DNA of 64,000 nucleotides, taken from Nocardia vinacea. GTDB lineage: Bacteria; Actinomycetota; Actinomycetes; Mycobacteriales; Mycobacteriaceae. Position 1 is the first letter of the stretch. Each line of letters opens with the position of its first letter. The position numbers and the translations under genes were made by a program. The DNA lies in contig NZ_CP109149.1 of assembly GCF_035920345.1 (NCBI RefSeq), positions 8,184,001 to 8,248,000 of the forward strand, in the 5' to 3' direction. Below are positions 1 to 9,301 of the stretch, piece by piece. The notes below the pieces were generated by a model that did no database searches, had not been told where the DNA came from, and saw only the letters and a program-made list of their open reading frames with translations.

Positions 1-84
1 GTCGAGGGCAAGCAGCGGGTGAGTATGCAGCGGCTACTCGACCGGATCAGTGAACATTTGGGCTGCCCGGCCTATTTGGAGTAG
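1..84 (+). CDS. 3' end of an unidentified protein
   Basis: An open frame enters from the left edge and stops with TAG at 82-84, giving a 27-residue C-terminal tail ending PAYLE. The tail is charged and probably helical. It is too short to assign to a family, and I do not recognise it. It overlaps the end of the convergent small gene at 47-253. Confidence 0.45.
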   Translation, partial: VEGKQRVSMQRLLDRISEHLGCPAYLE

Positions 85-253
85 TGGACTCGGGGTTGGG
101 TGTGGGCGGCGGTGTGCGGCCGAGGACGAGTTGTCCGAGTAATAAGCCGCCGCCGAGATAACTGCGGCTAGGTGTCAGCGGCATGAAACGGCCGATCGGG
201 ATTCCCGTATGGTCGGTCGGTTCGTCGTGGGTGTCGAACTGTTCCATGGGCAT
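47..253 (-). CDS. Small hypothetical protein
   Basis: This 68-residue protein starts at an ATG (253) placed seven bases after a strong GGAGGAG ribosome site, which is why I prefer it to the upstream ATG at 304. The N-terminal half is acidic, the middle (GGGLLLGQLVLG) is short and hydrophobic, and the tail is proline-rich. I recognise no family. It lies downstream of, and in the same direction as, the PspC-family gene and the small membrane protein at 313-525, so it could be co-transcribed with them. Confidence 0.5.
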   Translation of the reverse strand: MPMEQFDTHDEPTDHTGIPIGRFMPLTPSRSYLGGGLLLGQLVLGRTPPPTPNPESTTPNRPGSPNVH

Positions 254-312
254 TGGCGTTCTGCTCCTCCGGAAAGAAAATGGCCCGTCCGCGGGACGGG
301 CCATTCATGTGA

Positions 313-525
313 TCAGCAGGGTCTGCGCGGGGAAATGACCAGCAGGATGCCGACCACGATGGCGGCGATCACGACGACCCAGCCGAGCGAGGCCACGCCG
401 GTGGCGGTCATGGTGGCCGGGCCGATGAAGGCCCAGCTGCTCACGCCGAGAGCGAGCAGTCCGACGATCAGCAGGGAGACGGACGGTCCCCGCTTGGTGA
501 CGTTGTTATCGGTGGGGTCAGCCAC
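313..525 (-). CDS. Small two-helix membrane protein
   Basis: A 70-residue protein with a GTG start at 525 after a GGAGGTG ribosome site. The start overlaps the stop of the PspC/LiaF-like gene by eight bases, so the two are probably translationally coupled. Residues of about 15-35 and 40-60 form two hydrophobic helices, followed by a short basic tail (SPRRPC). No enzymatic motif is visible. Tight linkage suggests it is an accessory membrane subunit of the same envelope-stress module; that role is inferred. Confidence 0.7.
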   Translation of the reverse strand: MADPTDNNVTKRGPSVSLLIVGLLALGVSSWAFIGPATMTATGVASLGWVVVIAAIVVGILLVISPRRPC

Positions 526-2281
526 GGTGCACCTCCGCATTGCCGGTCCGGACATGGACTTTCAGGTCGAGCACCGGTGCGCCGTCGGCATGCGGGCCGG
601 TGATACCGGTGGGGCAGTTGACATCTCCCAGGTTGACGGTGCATTCGGTGCGCACCGCCATACCCTCGGGCAGCAGGATTTTGGCATCGCCGAGCCGGAC
701 CGCGACCTCGACGGCCCGGTTTTCGGTCAGCTTCAGCGACCGCAGATCCAATGTGCCTGTTCCCACCGTCAACTCGTACTTCGGGGCCAGATCGGCCATC
801 GTGGTCGGCGCCCAGGTGCGATCACCGACGGTGGCGCTGTCGAATTCGATCGGGCCGAGCATCGAGGCCAGCACCACGAATCCGGCCAGCGGTGCGGTCA
901 GTACGAGCAGGCCGAAGCCGCGACGGAGGAATGCGCCGATCACCAGACCCAATCCGATTACCGCCAGCGCCACCGCGCCGATCCGGCCGGGTGTCATCCA
1001 CTCGACGCCGGAGGCGGCCAGCGCACCCGCACCCGCGGCGGCCAGGATGGCCAGGCCGAGCACCACCGGGGTGAGCCGGGAGCGGGGGCGCTTCGGCGGG
1101 GGCGCGACGATGGTGCGGATCGGGGTGGGTTCGGGGAGATCCCAGGCGAGTGGGGCTACGCCGAGGGGGTCCCAGGAGGGTGGGGTGAGGTCGGCGGGGT
1201 GCGCGGGTGTCGCGGCCGTTGTACGGGATGGGGGAGTGCTTGTGCGCGAAGTGGATTCGGTTCGCGATGCGCTACCGCCGCTTTCCGAGTCGATGTCGCT
1301 CGCGCCGGACGTTGCGGCAGGTTGTGCGGTGTCGTGACCTGTTGCGCCGGACGTCGTGCTCTCGTCGGACGCCGTGCTCGCGCCGGACGGTCCGCCGGTC
1401 GTGTGCGGCGATGCGGAGGCGGGAATTCCCCGCGTTGTTCCGTTGTCGGGCGTTGTGGTCTCGGTGGGTAGTGCCGTGGTTCCCGCGTCGCCCTTGTCGA
1501 GCAGGACGGTGTCGGCATCTTCCTTACCCAGCAGGACAGTGTCGGGATCGGCTGGCGTAGCGCCCGCATCGATCGGCGTGCCGCCCTTTTCGATCAGTTC
1601 GGTTTCAGCGTCGCCATTTTCGGCATCTGGCAAGAGAACTGTGTTCGGATCTGCCTGCTGCGCCGGGGTATTCGGTGCAGCCTGGGCAGGAGCGTCCGGG
1701 ACATATGCGTCTGGCAACTTCGTATACGGCGTGTACATGCTGGTCTCCGGCGCGTAGAAGTCGCCGGGCATCGTGTGCGGCGGGAATACCGCCCCGGGAT
1801 AGCCGGTCGCGGTGAGACCGCCGTCGAAGCCGCCGAGCGAACTCGTGCCGGGCGGCGGCTGCGGGTTTCGCATATGCAGCATCCACCAACCGGCCAACAT
1901 CAGCGACATGCTGATCATGCCCGAGCCGGCCAGTCCGACGCCGACCGGTCCGATGGTGCTGACCGCGATGGCGAGTGCCACGATCAACACGATGGTCTTG
2001 GTCTGCGACTGCGAGCTGTGCCCCTTGCCGAACAGCGACTCGGCCGCGGAGGACTGATCACCCGCCTCGCTGAACAGCAGCCAGGCGAGCAGGTAGAGCA
2101 CAATGCCCGCCCCGCCGAAGATTGTCGACACCACGAGCGCGACCCGCACGAGCACCGGATCGATCCCGTAGCGCTGCCCGAACCCGGCCGCGACGCCCGC
2201 GATCGGACCTTGCCGCGGCAACCGGACGGGCCGCGACTGCCACATCTGGTGAATCTGATCGCCGAAGCTCGTTTTCGTCAT
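518..2281 (-). CDS. PspC-domain, LiaF-like envelope-stress membrane protein
   Basis: The protein has 587 residues from the ATG at 2281. That start matches the usual N-terminus of PspC proteins; in-frame starts at 2290 and 2359 are less likely. Residues 17-70 form a PspC domain (IAGVAAGFGQRYGIDPVLVR, then a helix), and two more helices follow at about 95-135. A long Thr/Ser/Pro/Asp-rich linker contains three copies of a D-x-x-T-V-L-L motif. Three helices at about 405-480 precede a C-terminal beta-rich domain resembling the LiaF C-terminus. The histidine kinase at 7904 also carries PspC, so the genes probably form one membrane-stress sensing system, now separated by about 5.6 kb. Confidence 0.85.
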   Translation of the reverse strand: MTKTSFGDQIHQMWQSRPVRLPRQGPIAGVAAGFGQRYGIDPVLVRVALVVSTIFGGAGIVLYLLAWLLFSEAGDQSSAAESLFGKGHSSQSQTKTIVLIVALAIAVSTIGPVGVGLAGSGMISMSLMLAGWWMLHMRNPQPPPGTSSLGGFDGGLTATGYPGAVFPPHTMPGDFYAPETSMYTPYTKLPDAYVPDAPAQAAPNTPAQQADPNTVLLPDAENGDAETELIEKGGTPIDAGATPADPDTVLLGKEDADTVLLDKGDAGTTALPTETTTPDNGTTRGIPASASPHTTGGPSGASTASDESTTSGATGHDTAQPAATSGASDIDSESGGSASRTESTSRTSTPPSRTTAATPAHPADLTPPSWDPLGVAPLAWDLPEPTPIRTIVAPPPKRPRSRLTPVVLGLAILAAAGAGALAASGVEWMTPGRIGAVALAVIGLGLVIGAFLRRGFGLLVLTAPLAGFVVLASMLGPIEFDSATVGDRTWAPTTMADLAPKYELTVGTGTLDLRSLKLTENRAVEVAVRLGDAKILLPEGMAVRTECTVNLGDVNCPTGITGPHADGAPVLDLKVHVRTGNAEVHRG

Positions 2282-2294
2282 GGTTTCCATGGTC

Positions 2295-2308
2295 GTGCTG
2301 ACCAGCAC
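2295..2308. promoter_or_regulatory. Inverted repeat upstream of the PspC/LiaF-like gene
   Basis: GTGCTG and CAGCAC flank a two-base centre, 14 bases upstream of the start codon at 2281. It could be a regulator site or a 5'-leader hairpin for the PspC-family gene. It is short and could occur by chance. Confidence 0.25.
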
Positions 2309-2371
2309 TTCGGCGCATCGGGGGGAACCCTGAGAAAATCTCTGATCTCTTTGGACCAAGCGGTCTCTTGT

Positions 2372-5300
2372 TCAGTCGCAGGGCGGACGGTAGGAGAGTT
2401 GGGGCAGGTAGCGCCGCCAGAGTTCGGGAGTCATGAGGGTGGCGGTGGCATGACAGATGCGTTCGATCGCGTGCTGCTCGTCCAGATCCCACAGTCGACG
2501 CTCGCCACCGCTACTCGAGGCGGACAGATAGTCGCCTTGTGGATGGAACTGGATGAACCAGACGTTGGGGCCGGGCGGTGCGATGGAACTGGACATGAGG
2601 CGGGGATGGCGGCGATCGGTGAAGTCCCACAACCGCACCGATCCGTCGTTTCCGCTGGTGGCCATGGTCTTGCCGTCGGGACTGAACGAGGTAGAGATGA
2701 TCGCCAGATTGTGTGCGGTGACCCGGTCACCGATCGGTTCGGGCGATGCCGGGTTACTGATGTCCCAGACCTGGAAGGTTTCGTTCGCCACGGTGACGGC
2801 GGTGCGGCCGTCGGGGTGCATGCTCACGTCGAGCATCAGCGGCGAGTGCTCCGGCGGGGATGCACCCACCCGGACAGGGCGGTCCGGGTTCGAGATATCC
2901 CACAGTGTCAGCCTGGTTCGCAGGGCCATCGCCGGCGAACTCGGTTCGGACAGGGTCGATTCGATGATCGCGAGGGTGGGCCCGGTCGGATTGAATCCGA
3001 TGGCTTGGACCTGCGCGGGAGCGACGGATGTCGGTGTTCCGAGTAGCACTGGGCGGGAGCGGTCCGCAATGTTCGCGAGTTGGAAGGTATCGACCTTGGG
3101 ATCCAGAGTCTGCGCCGCCAGGGTCCAGTCGCGGTTGAAGCTCAGGCGCGACCATTGCGACGATGCGGCCTGCCAGTCGCCCGATGTCCGAATGTTCTTC
3201 GGGTCGGCGAGGTCGACAAGGAACATCGGCCCCGTCGGACCGTCCCGCGCTATCAGAGACTTTCCATCAGGGCTAAGGGCCCGGATCGATGATCCCGGTT
3301 TCGCCCGGAATTCCCCGATCCGGACTGGTTCCCGGGGGTTACCGGTATCCCATATGACGAATGTGCCGTCGCTGGAATCGCTCACCATTCGGGTGCCGGT
3401 GGCATCGAATATCGGACTCCGACCCCAATCGGTGTGTCCATTGAGTACCGCAGGAGCCAGGGACCACAGCCGCACGACTCCCTCAGTGCCACCGACGGCC
3501 AAAATCTTTCCATCCGAGCTGAATGCCAGCCCCGTCGGTTCACCGGTACATCGGGTGGGAATTCTCGCGTCGTTGAGGCAGCGGGACGGGATCGCCGACA
3601 GCTGGGCGCCCAGCGTCGTCGGCTGCGCGGGATCGGCGATATTCCATAGTTTCGCGCCGGTGGCACCACCGGTCGCCAGTGTGTGGCCGTCCGGGCTGAA
3701 GGCGAGCAGCGGGACGGGCTGCTGAACCACGTTATCCACCAACGGATTTCCGAGCGGGCGCGGGTGGGCGGGATCGTCGAAGGCCCACAACTGGGTCACG
3801 CTGATGTAGGTGTGTCGTACGGTCAAGCGTGGACCGGCCAGGGCGAAGACTCTGTTGTCAGGGCTGAACCGGATTGCTTCGACATCGTGGGGCACCTCGA
3901 ATGGTGTTCCAGCGCGGGTGATTTCTCCCGCGGCCGGGACGGACCACAATTCGACCGTCGCGATACTGTGGTCCCAGTCGCTGGTCGCGACCGCCAGTAG
4001 TCGCCCATTGCCGCTGAACGCGAACGCGGACAGGTCCCGATTGCGTGGCGCGGGGATGAACCGACCCTGGATCGGTTCGGTCGGGTTGCCGACATCCCAT
4101 AGGGTGATGCCTTTGTCGCGCATGGACCCGACTGCCAGCATCCGTCCGTTCGGGCTGAAGGACACCAGATAACCCGTGTCGCTGGTGGTCGTCGGCGGTG
4201 ATCCGAAAAGCCGGGGATGCGCCGGATCACGGACATCCCACAGCTGCGGTCGTGCCGAAGTGCCGGTGGTCGCGAGCATGGTGCCATCCGGGTTGAATGC
4301 CATGGACATTGCCCCGGAAGGGGATTCGCGTAAAGGCTCGCCCAGCGGGTGGGGATGTCGTGGATCGGCGACGTCCCAGAGGCGGATGGTGTTGTCGTTG
4401 CTCGCGGAAGCCAGTACCCGGCCATCGGGTCGGTACGCGATGGTCCTGATTCCCTCGTCGTGTGCGACGAATGGTGTTGCGAGGGCGAGGTTCTGGGTTG
4501 CGAGCAGCCTTGCCCGCACCTCGGGATCGCCCGGCCTGAGTTGTCCGGCAACGAGATATAGCTGCGCGGACAGCGATGGATCGATTTGTTGTAGTCGATC
4601 TGCCTCTGCCAGTACGGATCCGAAGTTCTTGTCGTTGCGTTGCTGTTTGGTGAGCTCGACCTGCGCGTAGGCGACCGTCCCGAGTACGAGTAGGCCGACG
4701 CCGAGCATGGCGAGGACTACGCGGGTCACCGACGACCGTCTGCGGGAGTGCGTTCGCGCTGCTCGGGAATGCTCGAGGAAAGTGCGAATCTGGCCGCCGA
4801 CCATGGGTGGATCGACATGACCGAGTGCGGTCTCGAGCCGGGTGCCCCGGTAGAGCAGTGAGGGATCCTGTCCGGTCGAATCCCATTCCGCGGCGTCGGC
4901 TTCCAACCGCTGCCGGACCAGGTAGCCGACGCGGTCCTCATCGATCCAGGTGTGCAGTCGCGGCCAGGCATCCAGCACGATCTCGTGGGTCAGATACACC
5001 GAGTCGGAGTCGAGGGTGATCAGGCGGGTGCGGGCAAGCAGTTCCAGTGCGGCCGTGGCGGATACCGGATCGGTGGTGCGTTGCAGCAGGTTCGGACGGA
5101 CGGCGACGCGCCGGGTATCGCGCGAATCATTGGCGACGGCAACGAGTCCGAGCAGCACATCCTTCGCGGAGGACTGCTGGGTGTCGGATAGTTCGCTCCA
5201 TGCCTGTTCGGCGGTGGCGGCGATGGAGCCGATGACACCGCCCGCCTTGCGATATCCGGCGACGGTGAGTTTGCGGCCTTCGCGGTGCTGCCAGGTGGCG

Positions 5301-6412
5301 GCCATGACGTGCGACAGCAGCGGGAGTGCGCCTGGATCGTAGCTCTGGCGGTTCTCGTGATCGCCGAGTCCGCAGAGTTCGGTGATCACCAGTTCTGCCA
5401 GGCCGGACTCCAGTTCGAGCCCGGCGTGGTTGGCCGGCCCGATGAGTGCTCGGTCCAGTTCGTCCAGCCGCATGGGGCCGAGTAGGTAGCTCCGGTGTTC
5501 GAGAGCGTGCTGCAGGATCGGGTAGTCGAGGCACTGGGCGTAGAAATCGGCGCGCAGGGCGATGACGACAGTCAGGGCATCGTCGGCCCGAGTTGCGCAG
5601 CGGTCCAGGACATTCAGAAAAGCTTCGCGCTCGCGTTCATCCGGGCAGGCGGTGAACAGCTCCTCGAACTGGTCCACGATGAGCAGTCGGCGTTGGTCGG
5701 CGCTCCACTGGTCGAGTGTCGTGAATACCTCGTCGGCGGATGGCTTCGCTATCGCGTTGTCCGCGTGAAAAGCCTTGGCCAGCGCGCGGAGCGGCCTCGC
5801 CCCGGGTGTCATCGCGGCGGTCGACCAGTTGTCGGCGACGGCGGGTATGAGTCCCGCAGCCAGCAGCGAGGACTTGCCCGCGCCTGATGCGCCGATCAGC
5901 ACGACGACGCCATCCGCGTCAGCGGCGGCGCCCTGGACCAAATCGACGAGTTCGGCAGTGGATCGGGTTCTGCCGAAGAAGATGTCCCGGTGCTGCTTGC
6001 GATACGAGGTGAGTCCTAGGTAGGGACAGCCCGCGTCGTCCTCGTCATTCGGTGTCCAGGTGATAGCCGCCTGCCAGAGCCGTTGCCACTCACGCACTTC
6101 CAGCAACTGCTGACTGGTCTGCGACTCGGCCTTCTTGGCCAGGTCGATCAGGGTGAGCACCACCGGAAGCATCGACTCGAAGCGAGCCGGAACATTGCGC
6201 CCCGCCTTCCAATCGCTGATCCGTTGCACCGAAGCACTCGCGGCAGCCCGCGTACCCTGCGCGGCCCGCATCCTCGCTTCGGCCGCCGTGGCCACCCGTC
6301 GCAGCGTCGGATTGCCTGCGGCCGCATAGAGATCGGCGAATCGTTGCGCGAAAACCGCACGCGGTGATCGGATTTCCCCCCGGGTCCCGGCGGTGGTGTC
6401 CCCTGCTACCAC
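2372..6412 (-). CDS. XRE-nSTAND NTPase with transmembrane helix and WD40 repeats
   Basis: This 1,346-residue protein begins at a GTG. Residues 14-95 resemble an XRE-type DNA-binding or adaptor domain. A STAND-type NTPase follows, with Walker A GASGAGKSS at 174-182 and Walker B LLIVDQFEELF at 243-253. A basic stretch (SRRRSS) leads into one transmembrane helix at about 562-583. The rest is a WD40 propeller with many copies of S-x-D/N-G-x-x-L-A and L-W-D/N motifs. STAND-WD40 proteins act as signal-triggered assemblies; some are antiviral, others regulatory. Ligand and output are unknown here. It lies between the PspC gene and its probable partner kinase. Confidence 0.9.
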   Translation of the reverse strand: MVAGDTTAGTRGEIRSPRAVFAQRFADLYAAAGNPTLRRVATAAEARMRAAQGTRAAASASVQRISDWKAGRNVPARFESMLPVVLTLIDLAKKAESQTSQQLLEVREWQRLWQAAITWTPNDEDDAGCPYLGLTSYRKQHRDIFFGRTRSTAELVDLVQGAAADADGVVVLIGASGAGKSSLLAAGLIPAVADNWSTAAMTPGARPLRALAKAFHADNAIAKPSADEVFTTLDQWSADQRRLLIVDQFEELFTACPDEREREAFLNVLDRCATRADDALTVVIALRADFYAQCLDYPILQHALEHRSYLLGPMRLDELDRALIGPANHAGLELESGLAELVITELCGLGDHENRQSYDPGALPLLSHVMAATWQHREGRKLTVAGYRKAGGVIGSIAATAEQAWSELSDTQQSSAKDVLLGLVAVANDSRDTRRVAVRPNLLQRTTDPVSATAALELLARTRLITLDSDSVYLTHEIVLDAWPRLHTWIDEDRVGYLVRQRLEADAAEWDSTGQDPSLLYRGTRLETALGHVDPPMVGGQIRTFLEHSRAARTHSRRRSSVTRVVLAMLGVGLLVLGTVAYAQVELTKQQRNDKNFGSVLAEADRLQQIDPSLSAQLYLVAGQLRPGDPEVRARLLATQNLALATPFVAHDEGIRTIAYRPDGRVLASASNDNTIRLWDVADPRHPHPLGEPLRESPSGAMSMAFNPDGTMLATTGTSARPQLWDVRDPAHPRLFGSPPTTTSDTGYLVSFSPNGRMLAVGSMRDKGITLWDVGNPTEPIQGRFIPAPRNRDLSAFAFSGNGRLLAVATSDWDHSIATVELWSVPAAGEITRAGTPFEVPHDVEAIRFSPDNRVFALAGPRLTVRHTYISVTQLWAFDDPAHPRPLGNPLVDNVVQQPVPLLAFSPDGHTLATGGATGAKLWNIADPAQPTTLGAQLSAIPSRCLNDARIPTRCTGEPTGLAFSSDGKILAVGGTEGVVRLWSLAPAVLNGHTDWGRSPIFDATGTRMVSDSSDGTFVIWDTGNPREPVRIGEFRAKPGSSIRALSPDGKSLIARDGPTGPMFLVDLADPKNIRTSGDWQAASSQWSRLSFNRDWTLAAQTLDPKVDTFQLANIADRSRPVLLGTPTSVAPAQVQAIGFNPTGPTLAIIESTLSEPSSPAMALRTRLTLWDISNPDRPVRVGASPPEHSPLMLDVSMHPDGRTAVTVANETFQVWDISNPASPEPIGDRVTAHNLAIISTSFSPDGKTMATSGNDGSVRLWDFTDRRHPRLMSSSIAPPGPNVWFIQFHPQGDYLSASSSGGERRLWDLDEQHAIERICHATATLMTPELWRRYLPQLSYRPPCD

Positions 6413-6531
6413 GTGCGCCCGATACTTTTGGGCGACACAGACATAGGGACAATTTAGCCGGTTCGAGGTGCATGTATGGGGTCGGGCGGCGGTGCGATCG
6501 TCGATCGCACCGCCGCCCTGGTGTTGCCGGA

Positions 6532-7176
6532 TTACAGGAAGATCCGGTCTCCTGTTACCGCGTCGGCGGCGGTGACCTCGGGTGTGTCGGACGTGAGAGT
6601 CACATAGGACTGGATGGTGAGCGGGCCGCCGCAGTTCTTGACCACCAGGTGGTAGTCGTGGCTGACCAGATAGCCGGTGCCGCCGCCGGCCAGGGCCTTG
6701 GTGCCCACTTCGATCGGTTTGATCTCGCCGGGGCTGATCGACATGTCGAGGCTGATTCCGGCGTAAATCTTCGGTCCTATGCTGGCATCGAAGTTCGGTG
6801 ACGTCGAGTCGCCGCTACCGCTGACACCGATGCTGAACCCGGCGTCGAAGCCGATCCCGGCCTGGATATCGACCGTGAGATCGAGATCGACCGCACAGGC
6901 GACCAGATAGCCCGCCTTCATGGTGCCCGTCGCATTCGCGGGGATGGTGCCATAGAAGGTGTTGTCCAGGAACACCTCTCGGTTGGTCGGCATTCCGTTG
7001 AGCGGGGGCACCGGGCGGAACTGTTCGTCCATATGGCCGACGGTGAGCTCGAATCCCCCTGGGCCCGAGTAGTTCTTCTCGTGCGGCGCCATCCCCTGGG
7101 CGGCGGCGAATGGCATGCCCGCCAATGCGATTCCGACCGAGGTGGCGGCGGTGAGCAGTACCGACTTGATGTTCAT
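6532..7176 (-). CDS. MspA-family porin
   Basis: The protein has 214 residues. The ATG at 7176 follows a GGGGAGGAA ribosome site, so the longer upstream frame is not used. Residues 1-26 form a Sec signal peptide ending near AAAQG. The mature part shows the MspA pattern: an acidic, glycine-rich beta segment with AxLDLTVDIQAGIGF-type strands, a GxGTGYLVSHDYHL-like region and a single C-terminal Cys near KNCGGP. MspA proteins form outer-membrane channels in mycolic-acid bacteria, which supports the taxonomic call. No partner gene is adjacent; the downstream neighbour is the nSTAND gene. Confidence 0.9.
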   Translation of the reverse strand: MNIKSVLLTAATSVGIALAGMPFAAAQGMAPHEKNYSGPGGFELTVGHMDEQFRPVPPLNGMPTNREVFLDNTFYGTIPANATGTMKAGYLVACAVDLDLTVDIQAGIGFDAGFSIGVSGSGDSTSPNFDASIGPKIYAGISLDMSISPGEIKPIEVGTKALAGGGTGYLVSHDYHLVVKNCGGPLTIQSYVTLTSDTPEVTAADAVTGDRIFL

Positions 7177-7474
7177 GATTCCTCCCCGAACCTGTGCTCG
7201 GCCCCCTGCGGCGCGAGTCCCGGTGTTCAGTGGGACGTTTCCGACCCGGAAGAAACGTATGGCGCGGGGCAGCGCGCTGCGGAGGCGATCGATCGGCTGG
7301 AGGTATGAAACGTGCTGGTAGATGCGGTCGTGACCAGTTATCCGGTCCGGCGGAGCGCGAATCGGCTCGGTACGGGTCCCCGGTCCGCTCCGTGCGTCGT
7401 GTGACGGCTGAGCAGCGGATAAGAACGAGAGGTCGGCCCGGCTTTCTTGTCCGGACCGGACGCTCGCGCAGCCG

Positions 7475-7811
7475 TTATGGCCGACGCTCCGGCTGTGGGC
7501 GGAGGGTGAGGATCTGTTGGGCGTATCCGATGGGTCCGCGGGTGTCGTGCAGGACCGTGGCGGTGAGGCCCTGGCCGGTTCGGCCGAAGGTGACACTGGT
7601 GTCGAGGCCGGTCCATGCTGATGCGGCTCAGCACCAGGGCGGGGCGTTGTTCGCGTGCCCGCACTCGTTCGATCTCGTGGACGACCAGCCCGCCGAGCGG
7701 GCTGAAGTGCTGTTCGTCGGTGGCCCAGGCGCCGCCCGCATGGCCGGTCGGGACGAAGCGGTGCGCGCCGACTCGTTCGAAGTAGCTGGACTCGGGTCCG
7801 GTCGTATCCAT
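7475..7811 (-). pseudogene. Acyl-CoA thioesterase-like gene with internal deletion
   Basis: From the ATG at 7811 the first ~65 codons encode a typical thioesterase-family N-terminus (SSYFERVGAHRFVPTGHAGG, then EQHFSPLGGLVVHEIER and LSRIS). At about 7615-7622 the frame changes. The next frame (stop at 7475) then gives the C-terminus of the same family: AWTGLDTSVTFGRTGQGLT, followed by GPIGYAQQILTLRP. About 150 central codons are missing, judging from family members known to me. The two ends are well preserved, which points to one deletion rather than slow decay. The product would not be functional. Confidence 0.8.
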
Positions 7812-7903
7812 CCTCCGAGCCTGATCGCCGGTCGTCGCGAATCGGCGAAGATCAGGGTGATTCCTGATGGTCGGTGTCGGTAGGCCGTGCCAGTATCGAA
7901 GGC

Positions 7904-9301
7904 ATGTACCCGTCCGTGCCCGCGTTCGATGCTGCTCGGGGGGCCGATCCCCGGGGTTTCGGCGCTGCGCCCGGGTTCGCCCCAAGCCCCGGCCGCTTCG
8001 GCGCCGCGCCGGCCCTCCCACCGACACCGCCGTATCCGCGGATGGTGCGGCGTTCGGGTGGCCGGATCGTCGGCGGTGTGGCCGGCGGTGTCGCCGATCA
8101 CCTCGGGCTCGATGTGTTCAAGGTGCGGATGGCGTTCGTAATGCTGTCCGCGCTGGCGGGGGCGGGGATCGTCGCCTACGGGATGCTGTGGATCTTCACT
8201 CCGGGCGGCCACGATGCGGTGAAGCCGACCGGTAAGGAGCGCCGTCAGGCGATCGGGTTGGCGCTGCTCGGGCTCGGGCTCGCGGTCGGGGTGTCGTGGT
8301 TGTTCAGCGGCACCGCGGCGAAGGTGATCGTGCCGATCGTCGTGGTGGCCGTGGGTGCGGCGCTGGTGTGGCGCGAATACGACACCGACGGCCCGCGCTC
8401 GCTGCTCGGGCTGCCCGCGCGCCCCTCGGTGGTGACCTGGTCGCGCATCGTCGCCGGGATCACCATGATCGTGCTCGGACTCGGCGTGGTGGTGCTGGCC
8501 AGGATCGATCTGAGCTCGCTCGGCTCCGCGCTGATCGCGGTGGCGGTCACATTGATCGGCGCCGGTCTGCTGACGGTGCCGCTGTGGCTGCGCATGATGC
8601 GCGCACTGAACGCTGAGCGCGCGGCACGTATTCGCAATGAGGAACGCGAGGAAATCGCGTCCCACCTGCATGACTCGGTGCTGCAGACGTTGGCGCTCAT
8701 CCAGCGTCAGGCCGACGACCCACAAGAGGTGGCCCGGCTGGCGCGCAGTCAGGAGCGGGAACTGCGCCGCTGGCTCTTCGAGGATTCCGGGCCCGCGCAG
8801 TCGAGTCTTGCCGTGGCGCTGCGCACGATCGCGGGCGAGGTCGAGGATCAGCACGGGGTGAAGGTGACTCCGGTCACCGTCGGCGATGTGACGATGGACG
8901 GTGCCGACAGCGGGTCCGGCCTGCCGAAGGAGCATTTCACCGCATTGCTCGGCGCGAGCCGGGAGGCGCTGGTGAATGCCGCCAAACATGCGGGCGTCCC
9001 GGAGATCGATCTGTTCGCCGAGGCGGAACCGCATCAGGTGAGCATCTTCGTGCGCGATCGCGGCGCCGGATTCGATATCGCGGCGGTGCCGCAGGATCGG
9101 CGGGGTGTCGCGAAATCCATTCGCGCCAGAATCGAGCGGCGCGGCGGTCAAGTGGAGATCCTGTCCACGCCCGGTCGGGGCACCGAGGTGCGGATCATCA
9201 TGCCGCGCACCGATTCCGGTGATCAGGATCGGGCTGACGAGGTGCCGGTCGGCGACGAACAGCGTGATGGGGTACGACAGACGGTTCGCGATCGTCAATG
9301 A
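7904..9301 (+). CDS. PspC-domain sensor histidine kinase
   Basis: The ATG at 7904 gives 465 residues; an in-frame GTG at 7874 is possible. A Pro/Ala-rich N-terminus leads to a PspC domain at about 45-95 with two helices, then several more membrane helices up to about residue 235. The cytoplasmic part has a HisKA_3 motif (ASHLHDSVLQTL, phospho-acceptor probably His256). It ends in an HATPase domain with the N-box REALVNAAKHAG and G-boxes VRDRGAGFD and STPGRGTEVRI. Its likely partner is the NarL-type regulator at 9614. PspC in the sensor suggests it reads envelope stress, as in actinobacterial LiaS-like kinases. Confidence 0.92.
   Translation: MYPSVPAFDAARGADPRGFGAAPGFAPSPGRFGAAPALPPTPPYPRMVRRSGGRIVGGVAGGVADHLGLDVFKVRMAFVMLSALAGAGIVAYGMLWIFTPGGHDAVKPTGKERRQAIGLALLGLGLAVGVSWLFSGTAAKVIVPIVVVAVGAALVWREYDTDGPRSLLGLPARPSVVTWSRIVAGITMIVLGLGVVVLARIDLSSLGSALIAVAVTLIGAGLLTVPLWLRMMRALNAERAARIRNEEREEIASHLHDSVLQTLALIQRQADDPQEVARLARSQERELRRWLFEDSGPAQSSLAVALRTIAGEVEDQHGVKVTPVTVGDVTMDGADSGSGLPKEHFTALLGASREALVNAAKHAGVPEIDLFAEAEPHQVSIFVRDRGAGFDIAAVPQDRRGVAKSIRARIERRGGQVEILSTPGRGTEVRIIMPRTDSGDQDRADEVPVGDEQRDGVRQTVRDRQ

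Noticed and set aside
209..1471. 420-codon frame on the plus strand
   Set aside because: It is the antisense shadow of the PspC/LiaF-like gene; composition is Arg/Gly/Cys-rich and no family feature is present.
7449..7461. GTCCGG-A-CCGGAC palindrome downstream of the thioesterase remnant
   Set aside because: Short and GC-only, in a high-GC genome it is likely by chance and has no gene start nearby.
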